Origin: Pirellula sp.
GTDB lineage: Bacteria > Planctomycetota > Planctomycetia > Pirellulales > Pirellulaceae
Direction: 5' to 3'
Assembly (NCBI GenBank): GCA_021299695.1
Contig: JAJTEK010000048.1
Coordinates: 1 to 39,676 of the forward strand
Length of the DNA stretch: 39,676 bases
Position 1 is the first letter of the stretch. Each line of letters starts with the position of its first letter. Below the pieces are notes generated by a model. The model had not been told where the DNA came from, did not search any database, and worked only from the letters and a program-made list of their open reading frames with translations. Shown piece after piece: positions 1 to 7,778 of the stretch. The position numbers were made by a program, and so were the translations under genes.

Positions 1-1874
1 GAATCGATCCGACGATCGAACTCTTCTGCCCCAAACTCCGAACGCCCGTAATCGACCAACGCCCGAGCCACCGGATGCTCCGACTCCAATTCGATCCGAG
101 CGATACTCAGGAGCAACTCTCTCGGGCCGCTCCAGTAGATCACCCGCAGATCACCAAAGGTCAACGTGCCCGTCTTATCCAGACACATCAACCCCGGTTT
201 GGCCAGTCTCTCGAGCGAGTTGCCATCGCGAATCCATATCTTTTCCCTGGCCGCTCTTCCAATCGCTACCGTGATGACCAAAGGTGCTGCGAGTGCAAGG
301 GCGCACGGACAGGCAATCGTCAGAAGCGAGACGGTCCGCTCTACGGATACCTCCCAGCCCCGGCTGACCGACCAAAAACCAGCCGTCAGGATCGCTAGCC
401 CCAGGATCACCCATACGAAAACTCTTCCCACCCGATCGGCCAACTGGATCAGCGGCGTTCGATCCGCTGTGGCCTCTTGGACCCAATCGGAGATCTGACC
501 TAAACGACCCTCCTGGACCGTTCGCTCAACGGTCATCTCGATGGTGGAACTTAGGTTCAGTGACCCCCCGATCACCGAGTCTCCAACCCTAACTCGCTGC
601 GGTCGACTCTCCCCGGTGATAAACGCCGTTTGAAGCTCGCTCTGTCCACTCGATACGATCCCGTCGGCCGGGATCGTGACCCCGGCCCGGACCTCGACCC
701 GATCTCCAGGCCGCAAGTTTTTGGCAAGGACCACATTCCGGCAGCCATCCTCGGACAATCGGATCGCCTCGATATCATGAAACCGAAGCAACTTGGCAAT
801 CGACACCCCGGAACGGTATTGAGCACGGAATTGGATGTAACGCCCGACGCGAAGCAGCAACACCAAAGACGCCAAGGAGTCGAAGTACACATGGCCTCGG
901 CCCGTAGCAGCCCCGACCAGACTGCCGATCGTCCCGACCAACAACCCGGTTGCGACCGGCACATCGACATGAGGTATTCCACTTCGGAGCGACTGCCAAG
1001 CAGAGCGAAAGAAAATGCGCCCTGGGAAAACAGTCGCCAGCAATCCCAGAAGCGCGCCGACCCAACGCAAAAAACGCTCATGCTCCGAGGCGATCCCCGT
1101 CGATTCGCCCGCATAGAGCGAAATGCCAATCCACATCGCATTGGCTGCCAGAAAAAAAGCGACCGCAATCCAGAACCAATGCTCCCGCCGTAACACGCCG
1201 TCGGTCTGCTCCTCGGTTCCCTCAGGGCTCCATGGCCCAAGCGAATAGCCAAACCTCGCCAAATACTCAGCAACGCGAAAAGGAGCCGTACGGCTCGGGT
1301 CGTAGATCAACTCGAGCGATTGGTCGCTGAGTCGAACTTGTGCAGATCTCAGACCCGGGAGCGTAGGTGGAAGGCTCTCGATGAGCCAGCAACAGGCCGC
1401 GCAATGGAGGCCTTCGACACCCAAGCGAACGCGGCATGTCCCATCACCCAATGCATCGACCTGTACACCCGCCTGGGTCAAATCCTTGAGAATCTCCGAG
1501 GCTCGGACTTTCGATACAGGTTCTGATTCCTGGTCGGAAAGGGAGCGCAGGGCATAGAAGTTTTCCAGTCCAAGCTGATGGATCAACGAATAAGCACCCA
1601 TGCAACCCTGGCAGCAAAAGAACTTCGAAGCACTCTCCTGCCGCTCGTTCGGCCCGAGACTCAAACTCCCATCTTGGACCAGTCGGCTCGAGAGTCTCTC
1701 CGCAGCGAGATTTTCCGCAGCGAGAATTTCCGCAGCGATTGCTTTTGAACCTAAGCCCCAGGTCTCTTTGCCACGCACGAGGGTCTCCAAGCCGCAATGC
1801 GCACAGAGGACTCTCGACGGGGTGTGCTCCGAACGATCAGGGGCTCTGGAGGCTGGAGTCAAGGTTTCCTTCAT
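1..1874 (-). CDS. ccoI: CcoI/FixI-type copper-translocating P-type ATPase, 3' part cut by left edge
   Basis: Copper-exporting P1B-type ATPase of the inner membrane; the CcoI/FixI branch supplies copper for maturation of cbb3-type cytochrome oxidase. Reading the minus strand from ATG at 1874 gives 624 codons open to the window edge. Seen: CAHC (residues 24-27) and FCCQGC (86-91), the cysteine-rich N-terminus typical of CcoI; a heavy-metal domain motif GLHCAACC (155-162); membrane segments from about residue 230; TGES actuator loop (420-423); CPC metal-transport motif (522-524); and DKTGTLT with phosphorylated Asp566. The ATP-binding domain and last helices (about 150-200 residues) lie outside the window. 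A run of three 15-base repeats codes AAEIL/AAENL/AAERL between the two N-terminal cysteine motifs. It starts 26 bases after the SafE-like gene, so it is probably in one operon with it and fixH. No clear ribosome binding site is seen. Confidence 0.93.
   Translation of the reverse strand, partial: MKETLTPASRAPDRSEHTPSRVLCAHCGLETLVRGKETWGLGSKAIAAEILAAENLAAERLSSRLVQDGSLSLGPNERQESASKFFCCQGCMGAYSLIHQLGLENFYALRSLSDQESEPVSKVRASEILKDLTQAGVQVDALGDGTCRVRLGVEGLHCAACCWLIESLPPTLPGLRSAQVRLSDQSLELIYDPSRTAPFRVAEYLARFGYSLGPWSPEGTEEQTDGVLRREHWFWIAVAFFLAANAMWIGISLYAGESTGIASEHERFLRWVGALLGLLATVFPGRIFFRSAWQSLRSGIPHVDVPVATGLLVGTIGSLVGAATGRGHVYFDSLASLVLLLRVGRYIQFRAQYRSGVSIAKLLRFHDIEAIRLSEDGCRNVVLAKNLRPGDRVEVRAGVTIPADGIVSSGQSELQTAFITGESRPQRVRVGDSVIGGSLNLSSTIEMTVERTVQEGRLGQISDWVQEATADRTPLIQLADRVGRVFVWVILGLAILTAGFWSVSRGWEVSVERTVSLLTIACPCALALAAPLVITVAIGRAAREKIWIRDGNSLERLAKPGLMCLDKTGTLTFGDLRVIYWSGPRELLLSIARIELESEHPVARALVDYGRSEFGAEEFDRRID
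1701..1745. repeat. Three-unit 15-bp tandem repeat inside ccoI
   Basis: Units begin at 1701, 1716 and 1731 and each starts CGCAGCGA; the period of 15 keeps the reading frame. It lies in the linker between the CxxC and FCCQGC motifs of the ATPase N-terminus, so copy-number change would lengthen the linker by five residues at a time. Confidence 0.8.
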
Positions 1875-1900
1875 CGTGGGACCCAATGGCACTATGGCAT

Positions 1901-2767
1901 CTACTCGGCCGAGCAACACGGGAGCTCGATGGCTTCCAAGCTCTCGATCACCGCTGCGTCGATCGAAGGCTTCGGTCCGGAGCCTTGGGTGGAAATCGAC
2001 GGCCGTCCCTGGACATCGAATCGCGAGAGATCGATCCCCGAGAGGTCGATCGATGCGCGAGAGCTTAGCGTCCATAGACCAAAACCGATAAGCAACAACG
2101 CTGCTACCCATTGCATGGCCTTGGGGTCGATCCTTCGGAGCCACCTGCCCCCCCAGGCTACGGCCGAGAGCGATGGGAGTGTCCCGAGCCAAAAGGCTCC
2201 CATCATCGCCATGCTGGCCAAAACGCTTCCGGCGGCACCCGAGGCGATCGCAAAAAGATAGAGCCAACCACAAGGGAGCCAAGTGCTCAAAAATCCCCAC
2301 ACATACGCATTGAGGGTCGGCCGTTTGGTTTTGATGCGAACTCGAATCCGAGCGATCATCGCATGCCACAAGGCCATCGACTTCGAATGCACTATCCCTT
2401 GAGCCGATGCCCGGAACAACTTCCAAAGGCGCAGCATGCCGATGGCCAAAAGGACCGTCCCGACAATCAGCGATGCGGCTTGTCCTATCCCCCAACGGCC
2501 CGCAAGTCCCTGGCTGGCCGATGCGATCGAACCGATCAGCAATCCGAGAATCAAGTAGGTCGTCAAGCGTCCAAGGTGGTAGCAAACCAACGGGAACAAC
2601 TTAGGTATACCAAACCCTCCCCAGATTCCTTGGGCCCTCGGGGACTCCAAGGACGATGCCGAACTGACCGAACTCGTTGCGATCAATACAAACGGTCCAC
2701 ACATGCCCACACAGTGCAGAGAACCGAACAGCGATGCGGTCAATACGGCTAAAAGCAATTCGATCAT
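1901..2767 (-). CDS. SafE/TauE-like (UreH/COG2836-type) membrane protein of the cbb3 maturation operon
   Basis: Polytopic membrane protein, 288 residues, of the sulfite exporter TauE/SafE-related group often found beside ccoI and thought to help copper handling or thiol transfer during oxidase assembly; the exact substrate is not known. Seen: hydrophobic start MIELLLAVLTASLFGSLH, then the signature HCVGMCGP in the first helix, and about six membrane helices including a second conserved region LPCGWLYLF. The start is fixed by an ATGA overlap: the ATG at 2767 shares bases with the fixH stop at 2764-2766, which argues against a 26-codon longer start at 2845. Translational coupling with fixH is therefore likely, and ccoI follows 26 bases downstream. 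The family call is good; the transport role is inference. Confidence 0.88.
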   Translation of the reverse strand: MIELLLAVLTASLFGSLHCVGMCGPFVLIATSSVSSASSLESPRAQGIWGGFGIPKLFPLVCYHLGRLTTYLILGLLIGSIASASQGLAGRWGIGQAASLIVGTVLLAIGMLRLWKLFRASAQGIVHSKSMALWHAMIARIRVRIKTKRPTLNAYVWGFLSTWLPCGWLYLFAIASGAAGSVLASMAMMGAFWLGTLPSLSAVAWGGRWLRRIDPKAMQWVAALLLIGFGLWTLSSRASIDLSGIDLSRFDVQGRPSISTQGSGPKPSIDAAVIESLEAIELPCCSAE

Positions 2768-3312
2768 CGCAGACTCCAGTCGATGGTTCGCTCGGCGATG
2801 AATCGTCGGCCCGATGGAGTCGATAGCTCCAAGGCGACTTGCCATTTCCCTTCGCGATCGATCTCGAGAGCTGCGAAATAAACACCAGGCTCCCTCGGGC
2901 TCTCGGTCAAGGCGACGCGACGATTTTCCGCCACCCGCGTCAAGTGGTATGCAAGCAGCGTGCCCGACGCTCCGGAGACTGGTTTGCCCTCAAGGTCCTT
3001 GAGAACCACTCGAATTCCAGCCGGTTCCAATGAACGATCAAACTGGGCCTGCCACCCCAAACGCTCCGACTCTTGAAGTTGGTCTTTGTGGACTTGCCAG
3101 TCGACGGCTCGGTTGCTGTAATCGGGCAACGGACGAAAGGATGGGTCACCTACGGCAAGTGCCAATGCGATGCCCGCGATCCCCAAATTGATCCCGAACA
3201 GACCAAGAATGAACGCGGTCCAGAGGGCAGCCGACTTTCTCTCGGATGCCTCATTCGATGGTGCCGGGTTCAAACCCGTTCTGCTTGGTTGGTCGATGTC
3301 GATACTGTGCAT
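2764..3312 (-). CDS. fixH: FixH/CcoH family cbb3 oxidase assembly protein
   Basis: Single-pass membrane protein needed for assembly or stability of cbb3-type cytochrome oxidase in organisms where it has been studied. 182 residues: a hydrophilic N-terminus of about 28 residues, one membrane helix at about 29-53 (ALWTAFILGLFGINLGIAG), then an extracytoplasmic beta-rich domain with the FixH pattern (YSNRAVDW near residue 65, a P-SGRR stretch near the end and a C-terminal TIDW). It is first in the minus-strand run fixH-safE-ccoI and its stop overlaps the next start (ATGA). No ccoNOP genes flank it: the upstream neighbour is a divergently transcribed phosphatase gene. Either the structural genes are elsewhere or they lie beyond the left edge. 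Confidence 0.85.
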   Translation of the reverse strand: MHSIDIDQPSRTGLNPAPSNEASERKSAALWTAFILGLFGINLGIAGIALALAVGDPSFRPLPDYSNRAVDWQVHKDQLQESERLGWQAQFDRSLEPAGIRVVLKDLEGKPVSGASGTLLAYHLTRVAENRRVALTESPREPGVYFAALEIDREGKWQVALELSTPSGRRFIAERTIDWSLR

Positions 3313-3759
3313 GGTGGGGAATCCACTCCCTTTTTTTTCGATCGCGATGCTTGATCATCCAGGGACGAAAGTTCCTCTTGGAATTCCCAAGAGAGGACCG
3401 CAGCCGAGTTCTTAAGTCTAACGTGTCGCGTCGGATTCTCGATCGGTCAACGAGGGAACCTGAAGAGATTCGAGGTTTCGCGACATTTTGCCCAGGCTCC
3501 GGGACAGCCAGCGACTTCCTTGAGCCAAGCCCCGGGCTTTATCGCCCAAAGCCCCGATTCTGCCGACCCCAAGGGGATCCGAACCGGACGTGAATCCCGG
3601 GAGTTACTATCGAGGAATAGGGGGGGTGCGCGAATTTGGAGGTTTTTTGACGTAGATTGAAGCTTGGAATCCCCGTTTTTCACTCCCGATCGAGCTTGGA
3701 AATCGTTATCTTTATCAGGTTCGGCATGAGTTTTTGAAGGCCTTTTGGTTGTTGGAATT
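3313..3759. promoter_or_regulatory. Divergent intergenic region between fixH and the FHA-GAF-PP2C gene
   Basis: About 450 bases without a convincing gene; promoters for both divergent genes must lie here. An inverted repeat with 7-base arms CTCTTGG/CCAAGAG and a 5-base spacer sits at 3375-3393, about 65 bases upstream of fixH, and could be an operator. No Fnr-type box (TTGAT-N4-ATCAA) was found although such control would be expected for cbb3 maturation genes. Confidence 0.4.
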
Positions 3760-5451
3760 ATGAGCTACATCGAAATGATCAGCGGACCTGCGATGGGACG
3801 CCGGGAACTACTTACCAAACCTCAGTACGTCATCGGTCGGCACCCCGAATGCGACTTGGTGCTCGAGAGCGGCGCAGTCGTCTCGCGCCAGCACGCGCGG
3901 CTATTTTCTCGCAATGGCGGTTACGCCTGCGAGGACCTCGGCAGCCGCAATGGCACCTTCGTCAACGGCAAACTCATCAACGGTCCAACGCAACTCCAGG
4001 ACGGGGATACGGTACGGATCTGCGACATCGAAATGCTCTTTGGCGATGCCCGAGAGCAGAGTTCGATTCGAGCCGATGAAGGCTCGTCGAAAAATCAGCC
4101 CTTGGGAGTGTTGATCGATGACGACGAGGACGAGAGCGAGAGCGAAAAAAACGCGGTCCGGACCGTCACCGGACGCCTCGATGTGCGGGGTAGCGAATAC
4201 GGCTTCCAGTTGTCGGCCAGCGCCGAGTCAAAACTCTCTGCGCTGCTTGAGATCATGCGGAATCTCGGCAAGACCATCGGAATCGATGAGGTTCTGCCCA
4301 AGGTGCTCGATTCGCTCTTTACGATCTTTCTTCAAGCGGATCGAGGATTCATCGTCCTCAAAGACGAAACCGGTAAGCTCGTTCCCCGGTCGGTCAAAAC
4401 TCGGAACAAGGACCAGGAGGATCAGGTCCGATTGTCCAAAACAGTGCTTCGCGAGGTCATGAGGACCAAAGAGGCGATCATGTCGCTCGACGCCAGTGGC
4501 GACTTTAGCATGAGCGAAAGCGTCGCGGACTTCAAAATCAAATCGATGATCGTCGCCCCGTTGCTGAATTTTGAAGGCGAACCTTTAGGTGTCATTCAGA
4601 TCGACTCGACGCAGACCAAAGGCGGATTCGAAGCCAAGGACTTAGAGATCCTTATCGGCGTGGCGAACCAAGCGGGCGTAGCGATCGAAAACGCCCAGTT
4701 GCACGAAAACATGATCGCCCAAAAACTCGTCGAACAAGACTTGGAATTGGCAAAGGACGTGCAACTGAAATTCCTTCCCAAGACATCCCCGAATTGCGAA
4801 GGACTCTCATTCTATCAATACTACAACGCAGCACAGCAAATCGGTGGCGATTACTTCGACTACCTCGAACTCGATAACAATCGCTTGGTGATCGCCCTTG
4901 CCGACGTCGTCGGTCACGGGGTAGCTGCTGCGATGTTCATGGCGAAACTATCGGCCGAAGCTCGGTTTGCTTTCGCCTCGATCAGCGATCCACGCAAGGC
5001 CATGGCGCAGCTCAACGACCGCATCACAGCGCTCGATGCCGATCGCTTCATCACCATGTCGGTGATTGTCTATGACAAGCCAACCAACAAAGCAACCATC
5101 GTCATCGCAGGACACATGCCCCCGATCCACTACCATGCCGATGGTTCGATCAGCGAACCCGGGGAAGACATCGCCGGCCCACCCCTAGGAATCATGTCCG
5201 ACATCGAATTCGATTCGACCGAAGTCATTCTCCAACCTGGTGAATGCTTGACGATGTACACCGACGGGATTTTCGAAGCTCCCAACAAAGAAGGAACTCA
5301 ATTCTCGATCAATCGCGTCCGGGCGATCATCGAGGCGGCAAAGGGGCAAGTTGTCCCGGCCGGTCAGGAGCTGATCAAGTCGGTCGAAGAGCACATCGTA
5401 GGGTGCGAACAAGAAGACGATATGTGTATCGTCATCGTCGGACGAGATTGA
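3760..5451 (+). CDS. FHA-GAF-PP2C (RsbU/SpoIIE-type) signalling phosphatase
   Basis: Cytoplasmic serine/threonine phosphatase of the RsbU/SpoIIE type, of the kind that dephosphorylates anti-anti-sigma factors in partner-switching pathways; here it is coupled to a phosphothreonine-binding domain and a ligand-sensing domain. Seen in 563 residues: FHA domain (about 1-100) with GRHPECD, SRQHA and GSRNGTFVNG; an acidic linker DDDEDESESE; a GAF domain (about 160-310) ending in ILIGVANQAGVAIENA; a short coiled segment; then the PP2C domain with GGDYFDY, LADVVGHGVAAA and YTDGIFEA and a final EDDMCIVIV. ATG at 3760 is chosen because FHA proteins begin close to the ISGP motif; a TTG five codons upstream (3745), preceded by GAAGG, is an alternative. 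No sigma factor or anti-sigma gene is adjacent, so the target is unknown. Confidence 0.92.
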   Translation: MSYIEMISGPAMGRRELLTKPQYVIGRHPECDLVLESGAVVSRQHARLFSRNGGYACEDLGSRNGTFVNGKLINGPTQLQDGDTVRICDIEMLFGDAREQSSIRADEGSSKNQPLGVLIDDDEDESESEKNAVRTVTGRLDVRGSEYGFQLSASAESKLSALLEIMRNLGKTIGIDEVLPKVLDSLFTIFLQADRGFIVLKDETGKLVPRSVKTRNKDQEDQVRLSKTVLREVMRTKEAIMSLDASGDFSMSESVADFKIKSMIVAPLLNFEGEPLGVIQIDSTQTKGGFEAKDLEILIGVANQAGVAIENAQLHENMIAQKLVEQDLELAKDVQLKFLPKTSPNCEGLSFYQYYNAAQQIGGDYFDYLELDNNRLVIALADVVGHGVAAAMFMAKLSAEARFAFASISDPRKAMAQLNDRITALDADRFITMSVIVYDKPTNKATIVIAGHMPPIHYHADGSISEPGEDIAGPPLGIMSDIEFDSTEVILQPGECLTMYTDGIFEAPNKEGTQFSINRVRAIIEAAKGQVVPAGQELIKSVEEHIVGCEQEDDMCIVIVGRD

Positions 5452-5460
5452 TCTAGCGTC

Positions 5461-5502
5461 TGCTCTTGCTCTTGCTCTTGCTCTTGCTCGTGCTCGTGCT
5501 CG
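5461..5502. repeat. Hexanucleotide tandem repeat (TGCTCT/TGCTCG)x7
   Basis: Seven exact 6-base units, four TGCTCT then three TGCTCG, begin 10 bases after the stop of the phosphatase gene. The same GCTCGTGCTC flavour recurs beside other repeats near 6700, 7720-7750 and 38475-38500. On the minus strand it reads as Arg-Ala dipeptides, which produces a spurious open frame. Confidence 0.85.
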
Positions 5503-5530
5503 AATCGATCCACTATCGCAATTCAGCCCA

Positions 5531-5672
5531 TTGGTCCGTAAGTAGCCGCGAACCAACTCGATCAACCAGCGGCATCGCCGCATTTCAAACAGCCATCGAG
5601 TACGAGTACCGTTGCACTGAGTACCGCTTCGCTGAGTACGAGTACGACGAAATCCGATGCGAGGCACGAACG
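5531..5672. repeat. 142-bp dispersed repeat, copy 1
   Basis: Aligns without gaps to 7779-7920 on the same strand, roughly 85-90% identical by eye, with a central block around TTCAAACAGCCATCGAG and CGCTTCGCTGAGTACGAG. The minus strand is open in both copies, but the base differences change amino acids freely, so it is treated as noncoding repeat DNA. Confidence 0.85.
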
Positions 5673-5676
5673 CATG

Positions 5677-5935
5677 CTCTGTAGCTGCAAGTTACGCCTC
5701 CGCCGGGCAAGCCCGACGGTAGGCTTACACAGCGGCCATCGAGCACTCCTTGGCCTCCGTCGGCTCATGCCCAATGGCGTTGAATTAAAAGCGGAACGGC
5801 GCAAGCCGTCCGGTGAGAAAGATTGCGATATCGAGAACCTTACATCACTCACCGGAGTGCTTGCGCACTTCCGCTCACACTAATTCATCGCCATTGGGCT
5901 TCATGTCGGTGGGGTCAAGACTTGCAGCTACAAAG
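5677..5935. repeat. MITE/REP-like palindromic element with nested hairpins
   Basis: The ends are inverted repeats: CTCTGTAGCTGCAAGT at 5677-5692 matches the complement of 5920-5935 at 15 of 16 bases. A second inverted pair lies inside (5770-5787 against 5881-5898, 17 of 18 bases). Between them are local hairpins at 5792-5812 (ACGGC-GCAA-GCCGT) and 5852-5873 (AGTGC-TTGC-GCACT), which are mirror copies of each other with compensated stem changes. Another hairpin is at 5700-5719 (CGGG-CAAG-CCCG). No protein is encoded. It lies just downstream of the minus-strand gene ending at 5944. Confidence 0.75.
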
Positions 5936-5943
5936 TGCATTGG

Positions 5944-6603
5944 CTATTTCTGTGGCTTCGATGATCCAGACGGCGCTGCAACCTCGTTTTCGTGTGCTAA
6001 ATCAGTGAGCACCAAGCTCACGACAACGATGTCAGCATCCGGGTTGTTTTCCACCAGATTGCTTGGGTTTTCGCCGCTCTTTACACCCTTACCCTTTGCA
6101 TGCATCAACCAACAGAGCGGCAATGCACCATCGTGAATGGTCCCTTTTGGCCACCAGCTAGCGCCGGATAATTCAGTCAGCGAGCAGACTGTTTTGGCAA
6201 CGTCATGACTCTGTGCGGTGTACAACGAAGGGCCGTTTCTATCAGAGGTCGTTAGCTCCACATGGAATCGGATGTTGCCGGATTTGCCATCGGCAAGCTT
6301 AAGAAAATCGAGATCTGCCGTTTGCAGCGACACAGTGGCCGTGGTTTGGGGATTCACATGCGATGCAGCTGCGGCAGTTTTGGTGTCGATCTTCTTTCCG
6401 TTGCGGTAGAACTCGAGCCGGACGCTTGCTGAAGTGAAAGGGCGTTGGGCATCCACATGGATCTGAGCCTGGTTGACGTGGAGGATCCTTGCCAACCGAT
6501 CGGGCGCAAGGTTACCCGTCACCTTTTCAGCACCGATCGGATCAGCGCCGTATGAGGCTGAGGCAAGTAAGGCAAGTATCAGGACAATTCCAGTAAGTTG
6601 CAT
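5944..6603 (-). CDS. Secreted protein of unknown function
   Basis: 219 residues with a clear Sec signal peptide (MQLTGIVLILALLASASYGA, cleavage likely after about residue 20). The mature part is a mainly beta-predicted domain with the phrases LARILHVNQAQIHVDAQ, VRLEFYRNGKKI and NIRFHVELTTSDRNG, and a late ASWWPKGTI stretch with two of the few cysteines (VCSLTEL, LPLCWLM). I do not recognise the family. It lies in the repeat-rich accessory island, with a palindromic element directly downstream and a possible attC-like palindrome upstream, so it may be a horizontally moved gene. The start is chosen because the signal peptide begins there. Confidence 0.7.
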   Translation of the reverse strand: MQLTGIVLILALLASASYGADPIGAEKVTGNLAPDRLARILHVNQAQIHVDAQRPFTSASVRLEFYRNGKKIDTKTAAAASHVNPQTTATVSLQTADLDFLKLADGKSGNIRFHVELTTSDRNGPSLYTAQSHDVAKTVCSLTELSGASWWPKGTIHDGALPLCWLMHAKGKGVKSGENPSNLVENNPDADIVVVSLVLTDLAHENEVAAPSGSSKPQK

Positions 6604-6676
6604 GTTGAAATCCTAGCCACAGAGCGACCGTAGTCAACGATGTCGCCGGAGAACACGATTGAAAACGTGGGGAAAG

Positions 6677-6712
6677 CACCGTCGGCTACGGCGGACTGAG
6701 CACGAGCACGAC
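6677..6712. repeat. REP-like core with GCTCGTGCTCAGTCCGCCG motif, copy 1
   Basis: On the minus strand this reads GTGCTCGTGCTCAGTCCGCC followed by a short spacer and CCGACGGT. The same word occurs on the plus strand at about 38486-38517, and related CCGCCG-loop-CGACGGTAGGC cores occur at 5700-5722 and 8227-8249. It lies upstream of the secreted-protein gene. Confidence 0.6.
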
Positions 6713-6733
6713 AGGAACCTATGGCCGCGTAGG

Positions 6734-6824
6734 CCAGAACGACAGCGGTAATGGGGCCACCGCGAAAAAAACATGATATCAAAACTCGCGTCACCGGCGG
6801 CTCCCGTTCACCGCTTGGTTAGGT
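6734..6824 (-). repeat. attC-like imperfect palindrome after the methyltransferase gene
   Basis: 91 bases whose ends pair imperfectly: minus-strand ACCTAAC (6824-6818) fits the RYYYAAC form of an attC R-box and contains the methyltransferase stop codon; the arm AAGCGGTGAACGGGAGCC pairs with GCGGTGGCCCCATTACCGCT near the other end, which closes with GTTCTGG, a poor match to GTTRRRY. No integrase is in the window. Low-to-moderate confidence. Confidence 0.35.
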
Positions 6825-7607
6825 ACTATGCGCTTGCTCGCCCACTTTCTGCGCAAGGATCGCGAAATATGTGGGTAAGAATGCTGAAAGTTCGTCAGCT
6901 TCTTCACTGTCCTCAAAGAGGTCGCGGAGGATGAACCCCGACCGTAGCGGGCCGCCAATCAAATTTTCGAGTGAGTGACTGAACATGAATGGTTCGCCAT
7001 CTGCGCGAAGCTGATTTAATTCGTTCGCATCAAGATGGGTGTCGTCTGCGTAGGGGAGTCTATGTCTAACATCGAGATTACGCGTTTTGAGCTTGTCTTC
7101 GTCAAAAATGAAACGCAACGGATTGACAAAGCCACACATCATTAGCCCGCCAGGACGGAGGACGCGGTACGCCTCGTCAAACATCTTCTGAACCGCTGGA
7201 ATGAATGATACGGAGCAAGGGTTGAAAACCAGGTCGAACGATTCCGATTGAAAATCCGACAGATCTCGCATGTCCCCCAACACGGATTCGATTTGCAGCC
7301 CGTCTCTTTCGGCAACGATTTGGTCTTGTTTCAGTTGCCGTGCTGAGTTGTCGATCACGGTGACCTTCGCTCCTGCAGCAGCAAAGACCGGGGCTTGTTG
7401 ACCGCCCGCAGATGCCAAGCCAAGTACGTCAAGACCGGACATTTTTGGAAACCACTCTGCCGGCACTGGCTTTTGTGGTGTCAACACCACACTCCAAAGT
7501 CCCAATCTGGCCGACGCAATGATTTCGCTGGTTACAGGAACCGTCCAGCGATTTCCCTTTGCCACTTGAGCGTCCCAAGCTCTGCGATTGTATTCCGCTA
7601 TGTCCAT
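6819..7607 (-). CDS. Class I SAM-dependent methyltransferase
   Basis: Cytoplasmic methyltransferase of the UbiE/Methyltransf_11 type, 262 residues; substrate unknown. Seen: N-terminal MDIAEYNRRAWDAQV, SAM-binding motif I VLGLASAGGQQAPVFAA with the acidic end of strand two at TVIDNS, GDMRDL (motif II), DLVFNPCSVSFIP (motif III/IV), and the late motif EAYRVLRPGGLMMCGF. ATG at 7607 gives the usual N-terminus; a start ten codons earlier is possible but adds nothing family-like. It sits between blocks of dispersed repeats, and its stop codon falls inside the possible attC-like palindrome, which fits a mobile or cassette origin. Confidence 0.85.
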   Translation of the reverse strand: MDIAEYNRRAWDAQVAKGNRWTVPVTSEIIASARLGLWSVVLTPQKPVPAEWFPKMSGLDVLGLASAGGQQAPVFAAAGAKVTVIDNSARQLKQDQIVAERDGLQIESVLGDMRDLSDFQSESFDLVFNPCSVSFIPAVQKMFDEAYRVLRPGGLMMCGFVNPLRFIFDEDKLKTRNLDVRHRLPYADDTHLDANELNQLRADGEPFMFSHSLENLIGGPLRSGFILRDLFEDSEEADELSAFLPTYFAILAQKVGEQAHST

Positions 7608-7778
7608 TATGAGTCCTGAAGAGCCACCGTGCTGCACCTATCTAATCGTATTGACCGAATGAGATGAGGAGACGTTACACAAATCAAAAACGCCCGATTG
7701 AGCACTTCGGTCCAATGCTCTGTTCGTGCTTGTTTTCGTACTCGTACTTGAAACGACCTAGTATAGCTATCCGGCCTC

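Noticed and set aside
5185-5667. 160-codon minus-strand frame containing an Arg-Ala repeat
   Set aside because: It runs through the 142-bp repeat, the hexamer array and antisense to the phosphatase gene; the Arg-Ala run is just the hexamer translated.
6579-6794. 71-codon minus-strand frame with a hydrophobic start
   Set aside because: It crosses the REP-like core and the possible attC-like palindrome and overlaps the start of the secreted-protein gene; the similarity to a frame at 38446-38670 is the shared repeat.
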